Of a DNA stretch of 8,436 nucleotides, positions 1 to 6,447 are shown one piece after another. Position 1 is the stretch's first letter. Each line of letters opens with the position of its first letter. The notes below the pieces were generated by a model. It was not told the origin of the DNA, did not search any database, and worked only from the letters and a program-made list of their open reading frames with translations. Source of the DNA: Betaproteobacteria bacterium (GTDB taxonomy: Bacteria; Pseudomonadota; Gammaproteobacteria; Burkholderiales; Thiobacillaceae); the NCBI GenBank assembly GCA_020049245.1, contig JAIFLB010000168.1, forward strand, positions 1-8,436, in the 5' to 3' direction. The position numbers and the translations under genes were made by a program.

Positions 1-939
1 GCCGGACGCAACCTCAGCATCAGTCCGCACACCGGCATGTTGATGGTGCGCGCGCTGCCGATGGAGCAGCGGCAAGTCGTCGAATATCTGAAAGCTGCGC
101 GCATCCAGGTTGAACGTCAGGTGATGATCGAGGCCAAGATCATTGAAGTGACACTGAATGAAAACGCGCAGACCGGCATCAACTGGGCGATGTTCAATGA
201 TGGTTTGCATCGCTGGTCGAAAGGCGCCGATGCCAGCAGCTTCCCGCTGCCCGGAACCCCGCCGGTGTCGGCGACCTTGTCCTCGATTCTGGGCACCGGC
301 CTACCCGCCACATCAGGCGCCACGGCAACCTCCGCCGGCGTCTTCGGTCTGGCGTTCCAGACCAGCAACTTCGCCGCGCTGCTCAACTTCCTCGAAGGCC
401 AGGGCCAGGTGCAAGTGCTGTCCAGCCCGCGCATCGCCGATGAATTCTTCATCACCGAGATCACCAGCACGCCCTCGACCAGCGGCGGCACCGGGACAAC
501 GACATCAACCAGCATCACCACGCAGCCATTCTTCTCCGGCATTGCACTTGATGTGACGCCGCAGATCGACGACGCCGACAACATCATCCTGCATGTACAT
601 CCATCAGTCAGCCAGGTGGTCACGGACTCCAAGTCGGTCTTGGTGGGAGGTGAAGACTTCAGTTTGCCGCTGGCAAAAAGCAGCGTTTCGGAAACCGACA
701 GCGTAGTGCGCCTGAAAGACGGCGAGATCGCTGCCATCGGCGGGCTGATGAAGCGCGAATCGCGGGATGCCGGCAGTAGCGTTCCCGGCTTCGGCGACAT
801 TCCCGGCCTCGGCTGGTTCTTCAAGAACACCAGCAAGCAACGTCAGAAACAGGAACTGGTGATCCTGCTACGCCAGCGCGCGTTTGCAGGAATTCACGCC
901 ACCGCCGGCGCAACCCCCGGCACCACCGCAATAACCTGA
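1..939 (+). CDS. mshL: MSHA-type pilus secretin MshL, C-terminal part (5' end outside window)
   Basis: Outer-membrane secretin that forms the ring-shaped pore through which a type IV (MSHA-like) pilus is extruded. The frame is open from base 1, so 312 C-terminal residues are visible; the N-terminal signal peptide and N-domains lie outside the window. The visible part begins just before the secretin core, marked by RQVMIEAKIIEVTLNE and GINW, which are typical of MshL/PilQ/GspD proteins. A Ser/Thr/Gly-rich stretch (about bases 460-520) fits the gate region. The C-terminus has the secretin signature ending VPGFGDIPGLGWFFKN followed by KQELVILLR, the last strand of the barrel. The next gene, mshM, starts 5 nt after the stop. 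I chose MshL over PilQ or GspD because mshM and mshN follow directly. The family is certain; the MSHA subtype rests on context. Confidence 0.9.
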   Translation, partial: AGRNLSISPHTGMLMVRALPMEQRQVVEYLKAARIQVERQVMIEAKIIEVTLNENAQTGINWAMFNDGLHRWSKGADASSFPLPGTPPVSATLSSILGTGLPATSGATATSAGVFGLAFQTSNFAALLNFLEGQGQVQVLSSPRIADEFFITEITSTPSTSGGTGTTTSTSITTQPFFSGIALDVTPQIDDADNIILHVHPSVSQVVTDSKSVLVGGEDFSLPLAKSSVSETDSVVRLKDGEIAAIGGLMKRESRDAGSSVPGFGDIPGLGWFFKNTSKQRQKQELVILLRQRAFAGIHATAGATPGTTAIT

Positions 940-944
940 CTCAC

Positions 945-1799
945 GTGTACCTCACTCACTTCGGCCTGAAGGAATTTCCTTTTGGTTTGACCCCCGACAC
1001 CGAGTATTTTTTTCCTGGCAGCGGCGCCCAGGCTGCGCTCAATACGCTATTGGTGGCGCTGGATTCCGGCGAAGGGCTGATCAAGATCGTGGGGGAAGTG
1101 GGGTCCGGCAAGACGATGCTCTGCCGCTATTTGCTGAATCACCTGGAAAAACGTGGCTGGGCCGCCGCCTATGTGCCGAATCCCCATCTCTCGCCGGCGG
1201 CGCTGAATCAGGCGTTGTTGGCTGAACTTGGCGAAACGGGCGGCAGCATCGTCAAACGCAGCGTCGCCTACGGCCTGACCAAGGCGCTGGAAATTCGCCT
1301 GCTCGAACTGGCGCAGGCCGGCAGACCGGCCGTGGCGCTGATCGACGAAGCCCAGGCGATGCCGCTGGAGAGCCTGGAAGCGCTGCGCCTGATCACCAAT
1401 CTGGAAACCGAAAAGCGCAAGCTGCTGCAGATTGTGCTGTTTGGCCAGCCCGAACTCGACGCCCGGCTGGCTGACCCATCGGTTCGGCAGATCAGAAGCC
1501 GCATCGGTTTTCATGAACAGATTACGCCATTGACCCACACTGAAACCCCGGTTTACCTGATGCATCGCGTCAAGCAGGCCGGCGCAGCGGGACCACTGTT
1601 CAGCACCGCCGCCGCGCTGAAATTGCATCAGCGAAGCCAGGGCATGCCGCGCTTGCTCAACATCCTGGCGCACAAAACCTTGTTGCTGGCATTCGGCGAG
1701 GGCCTGGCGCAAGCGCAACCGCGCCATGTGCGTCTGGCCGCCCGCGATACGCCAGGTTCGTCGCGGCCCTGGTGGCATTTTCAGCCGAGGTCGACATGA
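945..1799 (+). CDS. mshM: MSHA pilus biogenesis AAA ATPase MshM (ExeA/GspA family)
   Basis: A 284-residue P-loop ATPase of the ExeA/GspA type. Family members act at the inner membrane and help assemble or place the secretin. The start is GTG at 945. It has no clear Shine-Dalgarno sequence, but it gives the family's standard N-terminus (MYLTHFGLKEFPFGLTPD). The next ATG lies beyond the Walker A motif, so it cannot be the start. Walker A is GEVGSGKT at residues 50-57, and Walker B is VALIDEAQ around 130-137. The later segments GQPELDARL and HEQITPLT, and the RLLNILAHKTLL region, match sensor and arginine-finger parts of the AAA_22 fold. There is no C-terminal membrane or peptidoglycan-binding extension, so it is shorter than GspA-type proteins and about the usual MshM length. 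It is translated 5 nt after mshL, and its stop is embedded in the first unit of a tandem repeat that leads to mshN. Confidence 0.9.
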   Translation: MYLTHFGLKEFPFGLTPDTEYFFPGSGAQAALNTLLVALDSGEGLIKIVGEVGSGKTMLCRYLLNHLEKRGWAAAYVPNPHLSPAALNQALLAELGETGGSIVKRSVAYGLTKALEIRLLELAQAGRPAVALIDEAQAMPLESLEALRLITNLETEKRKLLQIVLFGQPELDARLADPSVRQIRSRIGFHEQITPLTHTETPVYLMHRVKQAGAAGPLFSTAAALKLHQRSQGMPRLLNILAHKTLLLAFGEGLAQAQPRHVRLAARDTPGSSRPWWHFQPRST

Positions 1800-1850
1800 G
1801 GGGGTGGCATGAAGGGGTTGGCATGAGGGAGTTGGCGTGAAAGGGGCGAC
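1796..1850 (+). repeat. 14-nt stop-start tandem repeat between mshM and mshN
   Basis: Four degenerate units precede the mshN ATG: 1796-1808 (13 nt), 1809-1822, 1823-1836 and 1837-1850 (14 nt each). The approximate consensus is RTGARGGGGTTGGC. Each unit begins with ATGA or GTGA (an overlapping start and stop codon), followed by a purine-rich Shine-Dalgarno-like run. The first TGA (1797-1799) ends mshM, and the AAGGGG of the last unit (1841-1846) is the likely ribosome-binding site for mshN. Each start opens only a short frame: ATG 1796 encodes 14 residues and stops at 1840, while ATG 1809 and GTG 1837 each encode 5. The repeat itself is plain in the sequence; a role in re-initiation is inference. 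Confidence 0.8.
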
Positions 1851-2942
1851 ATGAGCGTCATCAATCAGGTGTTGAAAGATCTGGATCGCCAGGGCGCCAA
1901 TACCTCAGCGCCACAAGGCGTCTTTGCCATCAACACGACGCCAGCGCCGGCAGTCAACTGGCCGTTGCGGCTGCTTGCCGGTCTGCTGATTGTGCTGGCG
2001 GCAGTCTGGTGGTTCTGGCCAGCGGCGCCTGTTACGCCTCCAAAACAGGCAACGGCACCGTCTCCAGCACCTGTGCCCGCGCCTCCGGTTGAACAACCGA
2101 TCACGCCGCAACTCACTCTTACAGAAACACTCACCCCCCCGGCGCAGATCAGTCCGTTACCTGAAAACGCCACCCAGGCAGCGACAAAACCCGACGCAGC
2201 GACTCCGCCGCCGCCCAAACCAGTCATGCTCGTTTCAATCTCGCCTCGGCTGGATAAACGTTTGCCGGATAAACATTTACCCGATAAACATTTACCCGAT
2301 AAACGCTTGCCCGAGAGCGCGCCGCCAGCGGATACCGCGCAACGTATCGTCAAGGAAACCAAACCGCCATCCGCCCAGATGCAGGCGGAAGAAGCCTGGC
2401 GGCAGGCTGGGCAACTGCTTGAGCAAGGCCGTAATCATGATGCCCAGGCCCGCCTGGAACTCGCCCTGCGCCTGGACCCAGGCCAGACCGCCGCGCGCCA
2501 GAAACTGATTGCGCTGGCGCTGGAAGCGGGCAATACCGCCAGTGCCGAATCTCTGCTGCGCGAAGGTATGCTGCAACACCCCACCGATGCCTGGTATCCA
2601 CGCAGCCTGGCGCAAGTGCACCTGCAGCGCGGCGATTTCGCGCAGGCCGGCGGGATTCTCAAAGCTGCGCTTGGCAAGTATCCGGATGCTGCCAATTGGG
2701 CCCTGTATGCCAGCACGCAGGCCAAACTCGGCAAGCCGGCGGAAGCCGCCCAGGCTTATCGCGAAGCCCTGCGGCTTGATCCCAACCAAGGCAACTGGTG
2801 GATCGGAATGGCGGTTGCTTTGGAGAAAAACAACGCTAAAGCGGATGCCGCCGCAGCCTATCAACGCGCGCTGCAAACCCGTCTCAGCGGCGAACTGCGG
2901 GAATTTGCCGAACAGAAGGCCAGGTCTCTGGCTGAACGCTGA
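1851..2942 (+). CDS. mshN: MSHA pilus biogenesis TPR protein MshN
   Basis: A 363-residue bitopic inner-membrane protein, probably a scaffold for MSHA pilus assembly. The N-terminus MSVINQVLKDLDRQG matches the conserved opening of MshN proteins and fixes the start at 1851. AAGGGG lies 4 nt upstream. One membrane segment spans about residues 38-56 (LLAGLLIVLAAVWWFW), with the short N-terminus predicted inside. A Pro/Ala/Thr-rich linker (57-175) follows and contains four copies of a five-residue repeat (135-154). From about 178 to 348 come roughly five TPR-like helical hairpins, with motifs such as EEAWRQAGQLLEQGRNHDAQ, ALRLDPGQ, GDFAQAGGILKAAL and PAEAAQAYREALRLDP; these would lie in the periplasm. 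In Vibrio, mshN is followed by mshE and mshG; here a hairpin and gshA follow. The TPR domain is certain and the MshN name is likely. Confidence 0.87.
   Translation: MSVINQVLKDLDRQGANTSAPQGVFAINTTPAPAVNWPLRLLAGLLIVLAAVWWFWPAAPVTPPKQATAPSPAPVPAPPVEQPITPQLTLTETLTPPAQISPLPENATQAATKPDAATPPPPKPVMLVSISPRLDKRLPDKHLPDKHLPDKRLPESAPPADTAQRIVKETKPPSAQMQAEEAWRQAGQLLEQGRNHDAQARLELALRLDPGQTAARQKLIALALEAGNTASAESLLREGMLQHPTDAWYPRSLAQVHLQRGDFAQAGGILKAALGKYPDAANWALYASTQAKLGKPAEAAQAYREALRLDPNQGNWWIGMAVALEKNNAKADAAAAYQRALQTRLSGELREFAEQKARSLAER
2253..2312 (+). repeat. 15-nt in-frame tandem repeat within mshN
   Basis: Four exact-length units: 2253-2267, 2268-2282, 2283-2297 and 2298-2312. The two central units are identical (GATAAACATTTACCC). 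The outer two differ at a few bases and change His to Arg. They encode DKRLP, DKHLP, DKHLP and DKRLP (MshN residues 135-154). The A/T-rich units stand out from the GC-rich surroundings, which suggests recent expansion by slippage in a disordered linker. The period is a multiple of three, so a change in copy number would lengthen or shorten the linker without breaking the frame. Confidence 0.93.
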
Positions 2943-2987
2943 ACGCACGACTACCCGCGCAGGCAAGCAAGTCAAGCTGCGGGGACG

Positions 2988-3015
2988 AACCCGACTAAAA
3001 TCGGGTTTGCTTCTT
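2988..3015 (+). terminator. Probable Rho-independent terminator after mshN
   Basis: A perfect 7-bp stem, AACCCGA (2988-2994) and TCGGGTT (3001-3007), closes a 6-nt loop (CTAAAA). It is followed by the T-rich tract TGCTTCTT (3008-3015). It lies 45 nt after the mshN stop and 17 nt before the gshA ATG, where the msh operon should end. The stem is short and the T-tract is interrupted, so efficiency may be modest. Confidence 0.55.
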
Positions 3016-3031
3016 ATCTTTACGCATCGCC

Positions 3032-4351
3032 ATGGTCCCTCACCTCACTACCGCGTTAACCGGCCCGCTGCTCGATCTTGAACGCCACGTCATCGACGCC
3101 CAAACGGATATCGAGCACTGGTTCCGCCGCCAATGGATGCAGCACGCCGCGCCGTTCTACAGTTCGGTCGATCTGCGCAACGCCGGCTTCAAGCTGGCGC
3201 CGGTGGACACCAATCTGTATCCCGGCGGCTTCAACAACCTGAATCCGGATTTCATGCCGCTGGCGGTGCAGGCGGCGCAGGTTGGCGTGGAAAAGATGTG
3301 CGGCGATGCGCGCCGCTTCCTGATCATCCCCGAGAACCACACGCGCAACCTGTTCTACCTGCAGAACGTCGCCGCGCTGGCCGACATCATCCGCAAGACC
3401 GGCCTGACCGTCCGCTTCGGCAGCCTGATTCCCGATCTGCAGGAACCGCTGACGCTGGATCTGCCGGATGGCGGCCAGATCACGCTGGAACCGGTGCGGC
3501 GTGAAGGCAACCGCCTGCTGCTCGATCCCGAATCGAAACATCATGCCCGCTTTGAACCGTGCTCGATTCTGCTGAATAACGACCTTACCGCCGGCGCACC
3601 CGACATCCTGAAGGGACTCGACCCGGCTCAGACCATGCTGCCACCGCTTCACGCCGGCTGGGCGACGCGGCGCAAATCAAACCACTTTGCCGCCTATGAC
3701 CAGATCGCGCGCGACTTTTGCAGTTTGATCGACATGGATCCATGGCTGATCAATCCCTATCACGCCAATTGCGGCGAGGTGAACTTCCACGCCCGTGTTG
3801 GCGAAGAATGCCTGGCGCACCACGTTGACGCGGTGCTGGCGCGCACCCGCGCCAAATATGTCGAATACGGCATCGACCGCGAACCCTTCGTCATCGTCAA
3901 GGCCGACGCCGGCACCTACGGCATGGGCATCATGACGGTGAAATCCGCCGACGACGTGCGCGATCTGAACCGCAAGCAGCGCAACAAGATGGCGGTGGTC
4001 AAGGAAGGCCTGGAAGTCACCCAGGTGCTGGTGCAGGAAGGCGTGCCCACCTTCGAGAGCATCAACGAAGCCGTCGCCGAACCGGTGGTGTACATGATCG
4101 ACCACTTCGTCATCGGCGGTTTCTACCGCGTCCACACCAGCCGAGGCATCGACGAGAACCTGAACGCCCCCGGCATGCATTTCGTGCCGCTCGCGTTCGA
4201 CGCCACCGGCAGCTACTGCGACGGCGGCCTGCGCCCCGACGCGCCGGTGAATCGCTTCTACACTTACGGCGTACTGGCGCGCATGGCGGCGCTGGCGGCG
4301 GCGCTGGAACTCGAGCAAACCGCGCCGATTAACGTGGAACGGACGTCATGA
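3032..4351 (+). CDS. gshA: Glutamate-cysteine ligase, Acidithiobacillus-type GshA
   Basis: Joins glutamate and cysteine, using ATP, to make gamma-glutamylcysteine, the first and usually rate-limiting step of glutathione synthesis in the cytoplasm. The 439-residue sequence matches the proteobacterial family first named from Acidithiobacillus ferrooxidans (Pfam GshA, TIGR02049). This family is distinct from the E. coli-type enzyme. Recognisable blocks are APVDTNLYPGGFNNLNPDF (57-75), IIPENHTRN (98-106), VIVKADAGTYGMGIMTVKS (287-305, similar to an ATP-grasp nucleotide loop) and YMIDHFVIGGFYRVH (354-368). The ATG at 3032 has no visible Shine-Dalgarno sequence, and only 24 nt separate it from the terminator hairpin, so the leader may be very short. 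The stop overlaps the gshB start (ATGA), and the pairing with gshB confirms the function. Confidence 0.94.
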   Translation: MVPHLTTALTGPLLDLERHVIDAQTDIEHWFRRQWMQHAAPFYSSVDLRNAGFKLAPVDTNLYPGGFNNLNPDFMPLAVQAAQVGVEKMCGDARRFLIIPENHTRNLFYLQNVAALADIIRKTGLTVRFGSLIPDLQEPLTLDLPDGGQITLEPVRREGNRLLLDPESKHHARFEPCSILLNNDLTAGAPDILKGLDPAQTMLPPLHAGWATRRKSNHFAAYDQIARDFCSLIDMDPWLINPYHANCGEVNFHARVGEECLAHHVDAVLARTRAKYVEYGIDREPFVIVKADAGTYGMGIMTVKSADDVRDLNRKQRNKMAVVKEGLEVTQVLVQEGVPTFESINEAVAEPVVYMIDHFVIGGFYRVHTSRGIDENLNAPGMHFVPLAFDATGSYCDGGLRPDAPVNRFYTYGVLARMAALAAALELEQTAPINVERTS

Positions 4352-5295
4352 ACCTCCTCTTCATCGCCGACCCACTGGCGACCTTCAAGACTTACAAGGA
4401 TTCCACCTACGCCATGCTGGTCGAGGCGGCGCGGCGCGGGCATGGGCTGAACGCCATGCTGGCCGGCGATCTGGCCTGGCGGGATGGAAAAATCATCGGC
4501 GCGGTGCGCTCGGTTGAATTAACTGGCGGCGATCCCTGGTTTGCCGAGGGCGCAACCGTATGGCGCGATCTGGCGGATTTCGACGCAGTGATCATGCGTA
4601 CCGATCCGCCGTTCGATCAGGCGTATCTGTATGCCACCTGGTTGCTGGAAATGGCCGAGCGGCAGGGCGCGCGCGTGTTCAACCGGCCGCAATCCTTGCG
4701 TGATTACAACGAGAAGCTGGCGATTGCCCGCTTTCCTCAGTTCATCGCGCCGACGCTGGTCAGCAACGATGCGGCTTTGATCCGGGAATTTCTCGCCCAG
4801 CACGGCGACATCGTGGTCAAACCGTTGAATGCAATGGGCGGCAGCGGCATCTTCCGTTTAAGGCCGGGCGACGCCAACCTGGGTGCGATTCTGGAAACGG
4901 TGACGCGCAACGGCGCCGAAACCATCATGGCCCAGCGTTATCTGCCGGAGATCAAGGACGGCGACAAACGTATCCTGATCATCGATGGCGAGGCGGTACC
5001 GTTCTGCCTGGCGCGCATTCCGGCCGAAGGCGAGACGCGCGGCAATCTGGCCGCTGGCGGCACCGGCGTGGCGCGGCCGTTGGGCGCGCGGGATTGGGAA
5101 ATCGCGCGGGCACTCGGCCCGACACTGAAAGATGCCGGCCTGTTGCTGGTTGGCCTGGATGTGATCGGCGACAGCCTGACCGAGGTCAACGTCACCAGCC
5201 CGACCTGTTTCCAGGAAATCACCCAGCAGACCGGCTTCGATGTGGCGGCGATGTTTGTCGATGCGCTGGAAAGACAGGTGAGCGGTGAGGGGTGA
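4348..5295 (+). CDS. gshB: Glutathione synthetase GshB
   Basis: Adds glycine to gamma-glutamylcysteine using ATP, the second step of glutathione synthesis; cytoplasmic ATP-grasp enzyme. The product has 315 residues, the usual bacterial length. The start ATG overlaps the gshA stop by 4 nt (ATGA), a classic sign of translational coupling. Hallmarks in order: MNLLFIADPL with FKTYKDST at the N-terminus, VIMRTDPPFDQAYLYATWLL (81-100), FNRPQSLRDYNEKL (111-124), the glycine-rich ATP loop VVKPLNAMGGSGIFR (156-170), YLPEIKDGDKRILIIDG (198-214), the Gly-rich EGETRGNLAAGGTG (227-240) and the metal-binding EVNVTSPTCFQEI (279-291). All expected catalytic blocks are intact. Its last codons form the first units of a 7-nt tandem repeat (5277-5304) that continues into the apbE start, so the C-terminal VSGEG is encoded by repeat sequence. 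Confidence 0.97.
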   Translation: MNLLFIADPLATFKTYKDSTYAMLVEAARRGHGLNAMLAGDLAWRDGKIIGAVRSVELTGGDPWFAEGATVWRDLADFDAVIMRTDPPFDQAYLYATWLLEMAERQGARVFNRPQSLRDYNEKLAIARFPQFIAPTLVSNDAALIREFLAQHGDIVVKPLNAMGGSGIFRLRPGDANLGAILETVTRNGAETIMAQRYLPEIKDGDKRILIIDGEAVPFCLARIPAEGETRGNLAAGGTGVARPLGARDWEIARALGPTLKDAGLLLVGLDVIGDSLTEVNVTSPTCFQEITQQTGFDVAAMFVDALERQVSGEG

Positions 5296-5304
5296 ACGGT
5301 GAGG
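5277..5304 (+). repeat. 7-nt stop-start tandem repeat at the gshB-apbE junction
   Basis: Four adjacent heptamers: GGTGAGC (5277-5283), GGTGAGG (5284-5290), GGTGAAC (5291-5297) and GGTGAGG (5298-5304). Each carries GTGA, an overlapping GTG start and TGA stop. Since 7 is not a multiple of 3, the four copies place GTG and TGA in all three frames. The third TGA (5293-5295) ends gshB, and the fourth GTG (5299-5301) starts apbE. The G-rich heptamers may also supply a Shine-Dalgarno-like sequence (GTGAGGGG at 5285-5292). Confidence 0.85.
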
Positions 5305-6321
5305 CAGGTTCTTGCACTATGGCTGGTCCTGCTCCTGCTCACCGGCTGCGGTGAAAAATTGCACAAGCAGCAGTCCTATGTGTTCGGCACGCTGGTGGAA
5401 ATTACGGTATTTGGCGAATCGGAGGAGAAGGCGCGGCAAGTCACCGACAGCGTGTTGAAGGATTTCGATGCCATGCACCAGACCTTGCATGCCTGGCAGC
5501 CCGGCGCGCTGGAGCAACTCAATGCGCGGATTGCTCAAGCCAGCGCAGCCAAGCCGGCCGAGGCAACACTGACGCCGGAACTGGCCGCAATGTTGCAGGA
5601 TGCCCGACGCTTGTCGGAGCTTGCCGAAGGCTTGTTCAACCCCGCTATCGGCAGTCTGGTGCGGTTGTGGGGGTTTCATTCCGATACCTTCGAGCCGCGC
5701 CAGCCGGACACCTTGGAAATAGAGCGTCTGGTCAAAGCCAGGCCGGAGATGGCTGATCTACACATCGACGGCGTCAAGCTGAAGTGCGCCAACCCGGCGG
5801 TACGACTCGACCTGGGTGGTTACGCCAAGGGCTATGCGCTCGACCGGGCGGCGGCCAAAATGAAAAGCCAGGGCGTGAACAACGCGCTGATCAACATTGG
5901 CGGCAACATCCTGGCGCTGGGAAAAAAGGGCGGCCAGGCCTGGAAAGTCGGCATCCAGCATCCGCGTCGCGCCGGCGCGCTGGCCATGCTCGAATTGCAT
6001 GATGGCGAGGCGATCGGCACCTCCGGCGACTATCAGCGTTACTTTGAACTTGGCGGCAAACGTTACTGCCACCTGATCGACCCGCGCACCGGCTGGCCGG
6101 CGAACCAGGCGCAGGCGGTGACGGTGATTGCGAGTGGCGTCCGCGCCGGCACGCTGTCCGATGTCGCAAGCAAGCCGCTGTTCATCGCCGGTCCGGCAGA
6201 CTGGCGGCGCCTGGCTGGAAAGATGGGAATCAGCCAGGCCATGTTCATCGCCAGCGATGGCAAAATCGAAACAACCTCAGATCTGGCGCGGCGGCTGATC
6301 TGGAATAGCGAGCCAAAGTGA
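5299..6321 (+). CDS. apbE: FAD:protein FMN transferase ApbE (lipoprotein)
   Basis: Transfers FMN from FAD onto a Ser/Thr of target proteins such as NqrC- or RnfG-like subunits, on the periplasmic side of the inner membrane. The 340-residue product starts at GTG 5299, which gives a lipoprotein signal: RQVLALWLVLLLLTGC with lipobox Cys17. Family motifs follow: GLFNPAIG (111-118), LDLGGYAKGYALD (170-182), NIGGNI (199-204), TSGDYQRYFE (241-250) and HLIDPRTG (258-265). The late metal-binding segment reads TLSDVASKPLFIAG (285-298). Asp288 is present, but the position four residues on, a Thr in well-studied ApbE proteins as I recall, is Lys292. The gene begins 3 nt after gshB within a 7-nt repeat, so it is probably co-translated with gshAB. 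No flavinylation substrate is encoded in this window. Confidence 0.94.
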   Translation: MRQVLALWLVLLLLTGCGEKLHKQQSYVFGTLVEITVFGESEEKARQVTDSVLKDFDAMHQTLHAWQPGALEQLNARIAQASAAKPAEATLTPELAAMLQDARRLSELAEGLFNPAIGSLVRLWGFHSDTFEPRQPDTLEIERLVKARPEMADLHIDGVKLKCANPAVRLDLGGYAKGYALDRAAAKMKSQGVNNALINIGGNILALGKKGGQAWKVGIQHPRRAGALAMLELHDGEAIGTSGDYQRYFELGGKRYCHLIDPRTGWPANQAQAVTVIASGVRAGTLSDVASKPLFIAGPADWRRLAGKMGISQAMFIASDGKIETTSDLARRLIWNSEPK

Positions 6322-6432
6322 TCAAGCTCACGATTCGGCAATGCATTGTCTATAGTTCTTTCAAAATCTTGCCACTTTCAGCCACACCACGAATACCTCT
6401 GCCGCTCACTGGTTCATGCTCGCTTAACAGCC

Positions 6433-6438
6433 AAGGAA
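6433..6438 (+). promoter_or_regulatory. Ribosome-binding site deciding the DinB-family gene start
   Basis: AAGGAA, 9 nt before ATG 6448, is the clearest Shine-Dalgarno sequence in the window. It supports 6448 as the start rather than the in-frame upstream codon at 6346. The upstream codon would add 34 residues (rich in His, Ser and Cys) unlike a DinB N-terminus. Confidence 0.65.
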
Positions 6439-6447
6439 AATAACCCT

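Noticed and set aside
117..836. Long antisense frame over mshL, and similar frames over mshM, mshN, gshA and apbE
   Set aside because: They mirror real genes in GC-rich DNA, and their translations lack recognisable motifs or start signals.
6319..6332. GTGA...TCAC inverted repeat at the apbE stop
   Set aside because: A 4-bp stem without a T-tract is too weak for a terminator.
6369..6397. Possible sigma70 promoter TTGCCA-17 nt-AATACC before the DinB-family gene
   Set aside because: The -35 box is good but the -10 box matches only three of six positions. A TATAGT at 6351 lacks a -35 partner. Neither is firm enough to list.
6346..6447. Upstream in-frame extension of the DinB-family gene
   Set aside because: The added residues do not resemble the family, and a good ribosome-binding site precedes 6448.
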